Of a stretch of DNA of 64,000 nucleotides, positions 1 through 12,513 are shown in pieces. Position 1 is the stretch's first letter; every line of letters starts with the position of its first letter. The notes under the pieces were generated by a model. That model did no database searches. It was not told where the DNA came from and saw only the letters and a program-made list of their open reading frames with translations. The stretch lies in the NCBI GenBank assembly GCA_013398955.1, contig VWPU01010352.1, forward strand, positions 1 through 64,000. Reading direction: 5' to 3'. This DNA comes from Callaeas wilsoni (Eukaryota > Chordata > Aves > Passeriformes > Callaeidae). The position numbers and the translations under genes are program-made.

Positions 1-1775
1 AAGAACCCAAACCCCTACATAGGCGTAGAAGAATGAGCTACAAAAATAAAAGTTGCACAACAGCCGAGCAAGGTATGCTGATGGGGGAGGAGAAGAGGAA
101 AGGAAGAAGTGAGGAAAACAGATAAATATGAAGATGTAGAGTCAATTGAGTTCACCCTGATGACAGTTGATACTGGATTACAGAAGTCTTGCCAGCAGCC
201 AGCCTATATCGATTTTACATCAACGTATTTGGCTCCAGCTAGAATATGCTTTAATATGGTACGACTCATGTCAGATCCTTCCTTCATGTGACAGAAAATG
301 ACTTCTCAGCAAACCAATTGGAATAGAAATTAGATTTTTGAATAAACATTGGAATTCTTTTTCGTACTCATGTTTTCTATATCAAAGGCCTGGTTATCAA
401 ATAAAAAAAAATCAAAACTCGGACTTTTTACTTGGAATCTTTTTTTTTTTTTTTTTAAATTAACCCTTCTTTTTGCTCTGGGGAGTAAATAGAAGAGGCA
501 ATTTTAAAACTTATTTTTAATTTATAAGTGTAAGAGAAAAAAACAATTCAAATATAGGGACATGTTCCGCCTTAAACTGTAGTAGAAAAACATATTGCCA
601 ATTCTTCCACAATATTTAGTATTTTTCTACTTTTCTCTTGAAACTTAGCATCAATATGGGGCAGCATGTGAGAATTTCACCTTTCATTTTCATATTTTGC
701 CAAATATTTTAAGCCTTAATCCTGCCACATAAAGCTAAAAACAAATGAAGAAATGCATATATAGGCTTTGTACATTTTACGTTTTCTTCTTTGAATCTTA
801 AAGTTCTTTAAAACTCGCCTCATACCTACAGAGTCTGGGCTTCTGGCCTGATATGTTTTTCTAGTGGACAACATTGAAACTATGACATTTCAAACAGAAA
901 GAAAACTTCTCCGCAGTTTTAATTCTACAGGTCACAATATAAGCCATTAAAGAAACTGATGAATGTAGAATGTTGTATTTTTCTTCTTCACGTAGGGAAA
1001 TTTTCATCAAAAATTACAAACATGATAATTTAGGCCATCTTGGTCATCTTTTTAACATAATCATGAGGAATATGGAAGAATGGGAACAGTGAACACCACA
1101 TAGAAAAGCTAAGACAAAGACAAATGATTCAGCCACAGCAGGGAAACGTGAAGGAGGAAAAGTCCCCTTTATATTTCCTCTTCTTCCTAATAACCACTCT
1201 GGCCCACGGCTTGCATGAGCCATGGCTGTCAGGTGGAGCAGCAGCGCCGAGCTGATGCAGCTGTGTACACCAGGGATGGCTGCTTTGGCTCATCTCCTCT
1301 CTGCTGCTTTGCCGTTCTGCAGACACCAGATGTGTTTCTGTCTCCACGGGAGGAGGGTAATCACCAGCAGCTGTTTCAAGCACAAGGAGACAGAGATTTG
1401 TTTATTGGTGCTAGTCCATAGGCGTTAGGATAACTTGTTGGATGTATTATTTTCTTCTGCCGAAGCAGAGCTGCCAGAGTGGAGAGTAAACTTAACATTT
1501 CTATAATGAGCAACAGAGTTTCTAAAGCAGAAGCCTGCATGCTGTGTGTCACACAGTCTCAAGGAGCAAATGCTTTCTTTCAGGTTGTGTCAAGAATAAT
1601 GCACCTCAGCTGATAGAGTCCCTGCCGGATACTCCTACAAAACAAAAAGGAAATAGATCTCAGCAGCAAAATTTGGTTGGTTTGCACCATGATTTTTAAG
1701 CAAGAGCACAGGTGAAAGGTGCAGTTTGACTAAATTTTTTTATCCAGTCCTGCTTTCTCCAATTTATCTTCTTAA
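1..1775. other. Unique AT-rich non-coding DNA
   Basis: No gene or recognisable repeat is visible. The stretch holds a T17 homopolymer at about 440-456. A locally GC-richer patch at about 1195-1430 has three short overlapping ORFs on both strands (84, 68 and 68 codons). None of these proteins resembles a family I know, and overlap of similar-length ORFs on both strands argues for chance. Confidence 0.6.
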
Positions 1776-1831
1776 TAATTGGACTCAATGATCTTGGAGG
1801 TCGTTTCCAACCTTAATGATTTTATAATTCA
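1776..1831 (+). repeat. CR1 LINE 3' tail fragment
   Basis: The segment reads TTGGACTCAATGATCTTGG, then a GTTTCCAACCTTAATGATT-like block and a degenerate octamer tail. This is the terminal 3' UTR of avian CR1 in sense orientation. Only about 55 bp survive, so it is a severely 5'-truncated and mutated copy. The subfamily cannot be told. Confidence 0.7.
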
Positions 1832-3573
1832 GTACATTTCAGAGATGCTTTCACTGTGATTCTCTGACCCATTGTTTGCATGAAGTAAATTTTTTTGTCT
1901 GAGTAGAGAGACGGTTTCTAATTTATTTCAGAAACCTCTCCAACATACGGAATAACTTTTATTTTCAAGGGTCCATGTTATTTTCAGATATTCCTAGTCA
2001 AAAGAAACATGGGACACAGGGACTTAGGTAGAAATCCAGCAGGCTCAGTCAGAACCCACAGATTCAGTGGGAGAGCTGGCAAGATTTTTTTCCTCTATCA
2101 CTTAGGCTCTTTTGAAGAACGTATTCAAATCTAAAATCTGAGCCTATTTCTAAATATTCCGTTGAAAAGAAGGAAGTTTTACAAAGGCAAATTTTTTTAT
2201 TATTATTATTATTGTTATTGTTATTACTTTGATATGTTGGAGGAAACAACTGAAGAGTAAGATAGGAGAAACTCTGAAATGAGATGAGAAATAAGGTCTT
2301 CTTTTAGCCTTTGACCAAAAGTAAGTCTTTAAAGTCAGTTCATAATTGCACTGGCACCCAGTGGAGAATCTTGCATATGTCAATACCAATGAGCGATTGT
2401 CAATATCTCTGATCAGCAACATTTTGCATCATTTGTAACTTGTATACTGAGTCTAAAGGGAGACTTCTAAGTAAATCATTACAGCACATTGTAAATGCAG
2501 GAACCAGTTTCTCTTAAAACGTTTTAGTAACACTTCATTAATTATATTGAACCTGCAGACCGAAATTCTACTCGCCTATATTCATCACCTACCAAGACCA
2601 GTTGTCTATATATTGTCTAAGACACCACTATATCAAGCCAAATAGGCAAATTATACCCCACGGATCTCAGCAGAGGGATAGAGAGCCAAGCTTTCGCTGG
2701 TGTCAGCAGCTCAGACACAGCTGAATGTGGCATCTGACAGAAAGAGAAACAAAACAAGGCATGATAGCGAATACCTTGGCTATTAAAGGTACCCACTTTG
2801 TCTTTTCAGGCGTTTCCCACAGGCTGACTCAAAATCTCCTGCATTTACTATTCACAGTTATTCACCAAGGAGTTCTTTCTCTGCACCTACTAGCACTGGG
2901 TTATTTGTGAGCTGAGTGCTTTGTTCGGATGGTGAGGGTAGATAACATGCTCCCTACTTTTGTTTTCTTTGATGATAATCAAGTTACTGATCTTATACTC
3001 AGGGTCACGGTATCCTGTTTCCTTCTGCTGGAGATACTTGGAAAGCACATAAAATACAGATTAGCAGACAGATTTTACTGTGGAGAAAAATAGCCTCTGA
3101 GAAGTCATTGAAAGGATTCTTTGTTTATAGAGAATTATTTTGACAAACATTTGCACATAAGCTAGACCTCCTGTAGGTTTCTGCATCTACTTCACTTTCT
3201 TTTCTGCAGACAGCCATGCAAAGTTGATCTTTCTGTGTCAAAAGCCTTTGGAAAGGAAGACAGCAGGACAGTGTTACAATTTTCTACCAGAACCTGCCAT
3301 GATTTCCAGTAGCAATTTTGTGCTGGGTATTAGAGGTGGTTTCTAAGTGGACCCAGCCTCCCTTCCTCTGTGCATGAGTATTCCTGCATGGTAAGCCAGT
3401 TGGCTCCCTCCAGATCCCAGCCTCCACATATCTGGGAATCATCAGGGGACCTTACCTGGACTTTGTCACTGTGTCCCATGAGAACATCACAACATCAGTG
3501 TCTCCTCAGGCCTGGACTCCTTGCATCTCAAACTAGGCAGCGGGAAAGGATTCTGTTCTGAAAGCACAGGAAA
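1832..3573. other. Unique non-coding DNA with a TTA microsatellite
   Basis: Apart from the TTA repeat at about 2197-2227 (listed separately) nothing is recognised. Several short ORFs (60-90 codons) occur on both strands, and the minus-strand ones run through the microsatellite. None shows a domain or a plausible splice context. Confidence 0.6.
2197..2227. repeat. (TTA)n microsatellite
   Basis: An uninterrupted TTA/TAT run is followed by two TTG-interrupted units (TTATTGTTATTGTTATTA). It is a simple trinucleotide repeat, likely polymorphic, and generates poly-Asn or poly-Ile in shadow ORFs on the minus strand. Confidence 0.9.
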
Positions 3574-4028
3574 TCATAAAATCATAGAATCATTTAGGTT
3601 GGAAAGGGCCTTTAAGATCATTGAGTCCAACCATTAACCCACCACTGCTAAAGCCACCATTAAAACATAGAATCATAGAACAACTTGGGTTGGAAGGGAC
3701 CTTAAAGATCACCTAGTTCCAACCCCACTGCCATGGACAAGGTTGGTCAAAGCCCCATCCATGCTTGGGATATGGTATCCACAGCTCCTCTGGGCAAACT
3801 TCTCCATCACCCCACCATCCTCACAGTAAAGAATTTCTTCCTAATATCTATTCTAAATCTACCCTCTTTCTGTTTGAAGCCGTTCCCTAAAGACCATATC
3901 TATAAATGAAATTTATGCATGGAAGTTTAAATACTTCCAAGGTGACTCCACCACTGCTTTGGGCAGCCTATTACAATACTGGACAACACCTTCAGTGAAG
4001 AAATTTTTCCTAGCATCCAATCTAAACA
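3574..4028 (-). mobile_element. CR1 LINE 3' fragment, interrupted by a second CR1
   Basis: Bases 3574-3663 carry the 3' end of one CR1 in antisense (ATCATAGAATCATTTAGG, then GAGTCCAACCATTAACCCA). The matching internal part resumes at about 3890-4028 (TTTAAATACTTCC, GGTGACTCCACCACTGC, GGGCAGCC, GAAGAAATTTTTCCTA). The two halves are adjacent in the usual order of this CR1 type, so 3664-3889 is an insertion. The copy is 5'-truncated and non-coding. Confidence 0.85.
3664..3889 (-). mobile_element. Nested CR1 LINE 3' fragment
   Basis: A second, different CR1 type sits inside the one above. It has its own ACATAGAATCATAGAA tail, CTTGGGTTGGAAGGGACC, CCAACCCCACTGCCATGG and GTAAAGAATTTCTTCC blocks, and stops at GAAGCCGTTCCCT. 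It has the same antisense orientation as its host. A TAAA motif occurs at both edges and may be a short target duplication, but this is weak. The nesting shows this insertion is younger than the host copy. Confidence 0.8.
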
Positions 4029-6003
4029 TAAAATATAAATGCAGCAGAACTCTAACCAGATACAGTGCTTCAGCCACAAGAAACATCTTCCAGGATCATA
4101 GTCTAATTATATGAAATGACAGAATGCATTATCACTTGTTTTACACTAACATTATGTATTATTCTTCATACACTAGCATGAGTAGAGCTTTCAAACCACT
4201 TTTCTTTTAATCTCCAGTCTTTTCATCAAACACATTGGCCTGTGTTTTCCTAATACCTGCACCAACATTAGTCACAACTGGCAGGAGCCCATAGAAAGCT
4301 TTAGAGAACGTTATTTTTTGCCCTCTGTGCATACATTACTGTTGCCCTTTAAAGACGCAGCCCTTTGTCCTTTTAATGAAGAATTAAAAATCATTTCCAA
4401 GCATCCCAATAAGATTATCTCAAATAATAGAAATCCAATTAGCTCAGGCAGTTTGAAGTCTCACTTAGGCTCCCAGGTGGTATCGTCCATCATTAAATAC
4501 ACTGCTTTAAAATACTTTCAAATACCTGTGTAGTATCCAGAAACAAAGATGATTCTAAGCATGCATGCAGCATCCAGCCGTTAATATCAACAGCACTTGA
4601 AGGAGGACACAGAGCCGAGGAATGTCCACGCTTGGCACACTTTGCCTCACAGCTGGGGAGCATCTCAGCCTGGTCGGTTTGCTCAGGTCGCCTCTGCCAC
4701 CTTAACACAAGGTTCTGAACTTGCCTGCACTAAGGTAGGAATATTAAAGCAAAGAATGTTGCATTTTTCAGTGAACTACAGGGCCCTTTCATCCTTCAGG
4801 TTTTGCTGTCCCTTTGCCACTGCCAGTGCCTTTTCTTCCTTTACTCCTTAATGCAGGGTTTCTATTGAGATGAGCTATAATTACCTAGATGGCAGCCCCT
4901 ATCCTGCCACGGCCTTCAGGCATCTTTCCTGGCTACCACCACGATCTCCTTTAGTTCTCACTAACTTCCCTTTAAAAACTGTTTTCTCTAGCTGTCTTTA
5001 AATATTACTAACTTCTTTCATGCTCTAAATGCTCAAAAACTATTGTTCTTGCCTCCAGCTTCTGACTTCATTTTCCTTTACACTTTTGTATCCTCTTGGG
5101 GAATTTTACTGGTTCCAAAAGTTGTGAATTTCAATTTACCATATTTTTAAGCTTTCTTTTAAACCCACTCACCTTACTAAAAAAACCTTAAGTATTAGAC
5201 CATGTTATCACTCACTTTGAGAGAGGATTGAGGGAAGAATTAGTTGAACTAGAAGTCAGGCTCTTAATACATGTCAAAAAAGCTCAAACTTTTCCTGTCT
5301 CACAGCCTTAGGCAAAAGGAGATTTAAAGAGGGCACAGAAAGCACCAACCTGTTTTGTCTTGCATCTCTCTTGTTCAGGTTGGCTGTGCAGTCTGAAAAT
5401 GTGTTCAGTCCTGGAGAACACTCAAAACATGAGGAAACCTGTATAAAAATATTATTTTCCAGTGTTGATATTCCCATAATTTTCCAAGGCCATCAAATCT
5501 AAAGATATATGAAAAAATCCTATCAGACCTCTAGCTTCCCACAGTTTAGCCCATGTTTAAATGGAAATAGCTTCTTCAACACAAAAAGGACAAATTTTAA
5601 AAGTCTTAGTAAAGCATATATTAACTAATTTCTCCAAATCTACTGCTCTATTTTCACTTTAATTTGAAGAAGAAAATTTGATATAGAGATGAAACATGGA
5701 TTATTTCAGGCAAAGTCATTAAAAACCAGAAAATTATCAGCAAATTTAAAAAAATATTAAGAACCTCTTAAAAAAGAAACAACAAAAAACGATGTGTGAT
5801 GCAGCAAAAAGTGTACAAAAATACCAGGCCATAGAATCACAAGCACTTCCTTGGAGGTATAGAGAAGTAATGAAGAGAAAGTGTTCAGATTCTGCTAGAT
5901 TCAGATGGTTTGGATGATTAGACCTGTGGGGAACAAAAGTACCCCACAGGTACTTTGTGAAATAATTATTCTTGAGCCAACAGAAAAGTCTGTAGGATAT
6001 TGG
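4029..6003. other. Unique AT-rich non-coding DNA
   Basis: No gene, RNA gene or mobile element is recognised. ORFs of 67-84 codons (for example 4597-4851 plus strand, 4493-4708 minus strand) overlap each other on opposite strands and have no recognisable family. Confidence 0.6.
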
Positions 6004-6095
6004 AAGAAATGGCTCAATTGTTCAGTTCAATGACAAATACGGTATTTGAGAGAAATAGCTCAATTGTTCAGCGCAATGACAAAAATGTTATTTAG
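6004..6095. repeat. 46-bp tandem duplication (two copies)
   Basis: The block beginning GAAATGGCTCAATTGTTCAG at about 6006 recurs at about 6052 as GAAATAGCTCAATTGTTCAG. Both continue with CAATGACAAA and a TATTT motif. The period is 46 bp and the copies differ at a handful of positions. A small second duplication (AAATCACAGCCA twice) follows at about 6121-6150. Confidence 0.85.
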
Positions 6096-6159
6096 GGCTA
6101 ATGGAGAAAAGGAAACCTTCAAAATCACAGCCAAAAAAAAATCACAGCCAAGGGAAAAA

Positions 6160-9100
6160 AAAGTTAGATGTAATATTTGGTTTTATTACAAAAAAGAATC
6201 CAGAATAAAAATAAAAGTGCTGATTACGTTGGTGCTGGTCAGCCCCCAATCTATATTCAGTGCCCATTGAAGAGGAAAATAATAATACCATAGTTTGAGG
6301 TAACATGGCAAATCAGAAAATTTGAAAGACTGGCATCTTATAGAAAGTCATATTATGCATGATTATATGTGCAGGACAGAATGCAGCACTAAAATGCCAA
6401 TGAAAATTGTAGATTTATTTCAGAAAGAAAATAGTCCTTTTCTTCTTTTCCATCTCTGTGTTTTTATTCTCAGACAGATTCAAAAATAGGAATTAACTTC
6501 TCAGACTTAAATAACATGGTTTCCAGTCAGATACAATTAAAAACCAAAGAAAGAAAAACCACTTGTAATTTAATATCTTCTTAATTCCATTTAATTTGCT
6601 ATACTTTGGCAGTGAACCAGAAATTCTTTAGCTAGATTGTTGAAAATCATCTGATGTCTGCTAAAGTCAATGGGATGATGCCCTTTACCACTTCCACTGC
6701 AGAGCTGTCTCTCCTTCCCTCCGTGCTGTGGTTGCTTACATGTGCTTACATCTGAGACACAGCCAAGGGAGGATGCTTGCTGCTCCTAGCATGGTTGACA
6801 CAGTAGTTTTTGCTGCCTTGTTCCTGCTGCGTCCTCCCCACTGCACATGCCTTTTGCCCCGATGAAATTCACTTTGATTGAGTCATTTGTCTTTGGTCTC
6901 ACAAACCAATCCATTGCAGAACATCACTTTGTAAATTGATAAGGAACTTTCAAAGAACTGTGACTCTTAATCATCTTCATCATCACGCCTTTAGGCCTGT
7001 GGCTGCATGTTCTGAAACACGCTTGCTATTGCTTTGTTGTTTATACTGAAATACACAGCCTTGCAGAGGTTGCCTTTTATTTATGAACCCTAATTCCTTG
7101 TGCTGGACATCTCAACATCATGTTGTGATTCCTACCATTGCATGGCAAATAAATCTAGACTCTGCCACTTGTTTATTCTTGTACTCTCTTAACTTGGTGT
7201 ACAGTTTTTATTTAGATCATTGCAAACTAATACTATCATTTGGACAGCACAGCTTTAACGTGACCTTGAGATAACCACTGCCAATTTATTGTAAGCACTT
7301 TGTTTTGGACTATTTATCCACAACTTCACAAATCATTCACTCAATCCTTAATTAGTTCACATATAATCATTCAAATGTATTCAAGTTAGCTATATTTTAA
7401 AGGTGGGTGATGGGATGATGTGGTTTCAGCAGCCAGCTTTTTTCTCATTACACCAGGCTCAGTAAATGACTGTGCACACATAAATATGAGATCAAATGAT
7501 GCCAGTAACTGACACTCAGAAATACATAGGTTTTATAGAAGCAGTAAAACTTCATTATGTGCCAAATATTACTTCTAGTTTTAGTTAGAGAAATGCTGCT
7601 TTGTGAGACAATGAGAGGGTTGGGTGTAGAGACACACAATAGCTTCACTCGTAATAGACAAGTTGTTCAGGCACAAGACGTAGGACACAGGGTGAGTTGA
7701 CATGGGAGTTTCTGTAGTGCTGCTGGTGAAAAACATGCTTTCTAATGCACCCCCTGGTTTCAGCATCGGACCTTTACGTGTGCCTCAGTTCCCAGCCCCA
7801 TGCACTCTGTGCACTTCTACAGCAGAATCCCAGTACAGGAGAAAGGGAGCAATGCTAATAAATGAGGTTGTCTGGGAAGGCAGAGCTCTGAGCTTTCTCT
7901 TTGCGTTCTGCAACTTCCAAAGGTCTGAGATTCTTTTGTATAGTAGGAGTTCATGTGACCTTATTTCCACAGTTATTTAATTTACTTCTAATTGAATAGG
8001 ATATTGCATGTGCGAGAAGTGTGCAACTAATTATCTTTCTTGGATATGATTGACTTAGTTTCCCTGACATGACAGAATTCTTCACTAGGAGCACTGTACA
8101 TCTAGAGCTCTGGTTACAGTTAATTTTTCATCTTGATAGCCAAGCAAAACTTGAAAAACTTATATTCTATCAAAATTAAACAAGATTTTCTGTTGCCTTG
8201 CCAAATCAAAAGACCCTAAAGAAATATTTGAGGGAAACTTTTTATTTACATCAGTAGCTATGAGGGTTTTTTTGAATTTTGATGTAATTTTGTGCCTCAT
8301 TCATCACTTTTGATAAAGATACTAGTTTTCTATTAGGTTTTCATTCTGCTGGCATCAACTCAAATGTTCTGGCTATATCCACATCAGTGAAAAGAGCTCA
8401 TGTCCATTTTCTGACCCTGGGTTTAAAGGGTGCAGAACGTTCCTTTAACATAGGTGAACTTTTTTACCTGCCAAACTAAGGGTCTACAAAGTTTGTATTG
8501 AGGATGGTCCCTGGTACAACACCCTGAAACATGATCAGGTATTGTCAGGGAGAGTAGTGACCAAAAAATCCACAGATATCATCAGCAATTGACATGATCT
8601 TGATGATCATGGGGCACAACCTTACCCCAGCCTTGTTTAATTTGCTCCTATTTAGAGACACTCTGTAAATATATCCTCTGAAGGTTATGTGATATTTAGC
8701 TGTAAATAGACAAACTGAAAAGACAAATGTTTCCCTGCTTAGCAAATATGAAGTAGTCAGATTTATTCAGAGGAAAGTCTGAGTATTTGGTTCGTGTATA
8801 GCTCTCTTAAGCATTTAAAAAAAGCTCTTCCTAAGTAGTGTTGTCTGCCTCCAATATCCTCCAGTGCTGCCAAGAAGTAGATCCATTCTAAAAAGTAACT
8901 CCAGATGCTTACTACAGAGGTGGGGAAGGATCTTCAATCTTGTTCTTTTACTGTGGCTCAAATTGATTTGACCTGAACTCTCCCTGCTTTCAAGTAGAGA
9001 AGGATCCACAGGCAAGCTCCTTGCTTTTTGAACTAACATGCTGACTGACAAATAAGTAATTGTAAGGAGCTGATTTATTGCCCAGCTAGACACAGCTGGA

Positions 9101-9685
9101 AGTAAAATATTAATTTTTAATGTAAGAAACAATTTACATTTCTTTTACCAATAAAATCCAATAAATTAATCCAAGCACTTACAAATAATTGATATTTCAC
9201 AATGGAGAGATTTTTTTTTTTTACCAGTTTCAAATGTGCCCATTTTAAACCCAAATGCTTTAAAGAGAAGATGGTTTTGAATTTCAAGGCTATATATATA
9301 TCTCAGGACTCTGCTGGCATCAAAATAAGTCATAAAAACAAAAAAAAAAGAGTATTTTATGATGCCACTAGGACCCCAAAATATAGCCTTGTCCAAGTTT
9401 TATTTTTATCTTATATAATACATGGTTCCTACTACAAATTACAAGCTGCCATCCTTCCAATTCCTTATTGTAAGTATTTTTCACCTTCCAGTTCCCTTAT
9501 TCTTCTGAAATCTTACAGTAGGAAGAAAGAACAATAATGAAGGGGTCCTGGATGCTCATACGACTGGCAGTAGACTGCTGACTCTTTTAACTCCAAGAAC
9601 TTTCTTCTTCATATGAAGAATGAAAAAGATTATTTTTATAACTGCTAATTACAAGAAAAAAGTCCTTTTCAAAGGTTAATTCAAC
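6160..9685. other. Unique non-coding DNA
   Basis: No gene is supported. A weak GTCAATGGGA core at about 6664 resembles an old amniote repeat (see findings). There are T and A homopolymers at about 9210-9222 and 9341-9350, and a short TATATATATA run near 9292. The largest ORFs (105 codons minus at 8815-9132; 111 codons plus at 9202-9537) run through homopolymers and match nothing I know. Confidence 0.55.
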
Positions 9686-9845
9686 TCTAGAATAGATTAC
9701 TCAGGAAGTCTGTGCTTTCTTCATCACTGAAGACATTTTAAAACATCTGGAAGCACCTAAGGAAACATCTGTCTACACTTTTACTGTACTTGATTTTGAT
9801 GAAGAAGGGGACCCATGTCACTCCCACAGTTATGTTTTATGACTC
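9686..9845 (+). mobile_element. Old, diverged CR1 LINE fragment
   Basis: TAGAATAGATTACTCAGGAA, then TTCATCACTGAAGACATTTT and AAACATCTGGAAGCAC, follow the order of the CR1 segment encoding the end of ORF2 (consensus of the type TGGAACAGATTGCCCAG, TCACTGGAGATATTC). The segment after it ends in CAGTTATGTTTTATGACTCT, a decayed CR1 tail. Divergence is high, so this is an old copy and the call is tentative. Confidence 0.5.
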
Positions 9846-10189
9846 TATTACACAAATATTTAATCTGACTTCATTACCAGCTGACAGATGCTCGGATGAC
9901 AATTTCCCTACTCAACTCTTTCAGGAGTTTCTTCTCCCCAAACACTAACAAACACCTTACTGTTACTGTACCAGTAAACAAAACAGACTAAGTGCTCTAA
10001 CACTCAGATGTAGTGTGGCACAGCTCACCTTGAAACAACTAAACCTCCCAACCCTGACCAAGAAGGAAGAGATTACCCCCAAAGTTGATACTGGGAATGA
10101 TTCTTGACTTGTGCTGACCACTCACTGTACTTAGGGAATGTTTGCTGTCATGCTACCAGACACTGGTTTATTCCATGCCATGGATTTTT
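9846..10189. other. Unique non-coding DNA
   Basis: A short spacer between two CR1 fragments. Nothing is recognised in it. Confidence 0.5.
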
Positions 10190-10358
10190 GAATCATAGAA
10201 TCACTAAGGTCAGAAAAGACATTAACGCAGCACTGCCATGTTCACCACTAAACCATGTCCCCAAGTGAGACACACACTTTTTGAACACTTCCAGGGATGG
10301 TGATTCAGCCACTTCTCTGGGCAGCCTGTTCCAATGCCTGACCACCCTCCCAGTGCTT
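10190..10358 (-). mobile_element. CR1 LINE 3' fragment
   Basis: AATCATAGAATCACTAAGGT opens the antisense 3' end. It is followed by GCACTGCCATGTTCACCACT, AAACCATGTCCCCAAGTG, ACTTCCAGGGATGGTGA and GGGCAGCCTGTTCCAATG, which are CR1 3' blocks in normal order. It breaks off after CCCTCCCAGTG. It is about 170 bp long, 5'-truncated and non-coding. Confidence 0.9.
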
Positions 10359-11589
10359 TCAATTTGTTCACAGTTTAGCAGGATGGATGATTACATACAA
10401 GCTCTCAGGTTTGTGCTTTGTTCTGTTTAACTTGCCAGTAAAGATATAGCCCTTGATTTGCTTTGCCTGCCTAAAAATGGAAGCCGAGCTTCAGCAGAGA
10501 GATAGGAGTAAAAAAACTTGCAACCTTACCCCATTGTATATAGACACACAAGGCTCAAACACAAGTAAGGCAGGGAAGATTTAGTGTAAAGGCTGTGGAC
10601 CATACCTATATGTCTGTATACTACCACAATGACAACCTGACAGGAAAATCTGATTTTCCTTATGTAAAAGACTTCTAGGGTTCTAATATAGGCTTTCAAA
10701 ACTGTACATTATTGCCCTTTTAATCATTAGCACTTAAAAAAAAACAGAAAGCAACTGCTTTTTTAGAAGCTTGAAAGTATTGGCTCACCTCGTATCATAA
10801 AGCCCTTTTACCTTTGGCCATGATTTCACTTTTACTTTTAGAAAAGATGTTCAGACACAGGAGCAAAAGTTTTCTTTTGTTGGACTGAATGGATATAACA
10901 TGAGTAGCAGATAAAAACTCCTTTTAATGATATTCTGTTATTATATGATTTTAATTTTCTGATGATGATTTGTGTTACAGCCAGCAATGAAGACTGCTGT
11001 TAAGTGCAATCCCTTTCTGTTTGTACACAGATGTAGGATGCCATGGCCCTCAGTATTCATATTACCTAGTCCTGCAGGACAGGCAAAGATTTATTATCAG
11101 CATTCCTATTTTCACATGAGCAAAACAGGTTATTTTCCAAGATCAAAGAGGGAGTCCACAATGAACTAGGAACAAAGTGCAAATCTTTTGAGCCTCAGCT
11201 CAGTGCCTTCACTAAAGACCTTTTCCCCATAGAGAGAAAACTGACAAAACCTTTAAGAATATTACTAGCACATCTGAAATCTCTTTAGCCCTGACTTCAT
11301 TACTCCTCTATAAGTCCCTGCAATCTTTCGGACTGATAGTGTCTAGGGAGTCTGTGGAGCAAAGACTATATTAATGGTTATAGAAACATGCTCAATTTTT
11401 CATTTACTTGTCTGCACCTCACACCACTGCTTGGGGCTTGTTGGAAGTATAGAATCTTAATTGGTTTAAACCATCCCAGCTCCATTAATTTACGTGGTAC
11501 TATACCCCACTGAGGATCTATCTGCCACGTCTTAGGTCAAAGCACTGATCCTTGATTGGTTTCCCTTGGCAACACTGATGATCAAATGA

Positions 11590-11590
<1 letters not shown>

Positions 11591-11629
<39 letters not shown>
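11591..11629. repeat. (TAA)13 microsatellite
   Basis: About 13 perfect TAA units. It gives a poly-Tyr run in a minus-strand shadow ORF, which is not a gene. Likely length-polymorphic. Confidence 0.95.
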
Positions 11630-12493
11630 ACCATCATCTGCTGATTCCATAAGAATTTCTTCATCTTCTTCATTAAATCTTTGCTGAAAAGTGCCATTGT
11701 GAATATCAAGTGGGTAAGCAAGGAATCATTTCTAGAGAGATTCAAGAGTAGAAACGATGCAGAGGCGGTCTTGCCGTTATTAGCAAAGTGATCAGGATTC
11801 AGAAGTGTTGTGAGAATTCTTTTGCCATGTCAACCATCAAAGAGAGACACCAGAGAGATAAAAGTTACAGAGTGTTAAACCCTGCCTGTCGCCTTCGGCA
11901 TGTTTTTGTTTAGTTCAATTCATCTCAACATTTGATTTTTAATAGTTCACTTCTGTTGTTATGAGTGAAAAATAAAAAGGACTATTAAAAAACAAGTCGT
12001 GTGCAGGCAAAACACTGTTTCTGGCACTTCACACCACCCAGAACACCATGTTATCTGCCAATTTGACTTGCTTTTATTTCATCTCCAATTACAAAAAAAA
12101 AGTACAAGAGAGAGAGGCACCCAACTTTCCCTTTTCTATTTTTTTTTTAATTACTTGTGTTTAAAAAATACAACAAGCCAAGTTAACAGCATAGGCAAAA
12201 GCAGCCCCTGCAACCCTAAGGAGCAGAAAGCTATTTTTAACTTCCTTGAGGAAAATTGTATAAACACTATCCACTGCAGCAAAACATGAATTTAATAAAC
12301 CCCAATATCATCACTGGAAACAAAGCTATTTAATTTAAAGTCTAGGCTGTGCCCTTGAATTTAACAAAGAGAGGTGATATCGAGAAATAGGTAGGAAAGG
12401 TAAATAAATATAAAAACAATGTCTTTCCACCTCTTTGCTTTCCCTAAGGTGTTTTCCAGCCAACAGCATTTCCCTCACCCCATCAGCCTCGAT

Positions 12494-12513
12494 GGCAGCA
12501 GCAGCAGCAGCAA
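12494..12513. repeat. (GCA)6 microsatellite
   Basis: A short, nearly perfect CAG/GCA run, followed by AAGTGAAGG. There is no surrounding long ORF, so a coding polyglutamine tract is unlikely. Confidence 0.85.
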
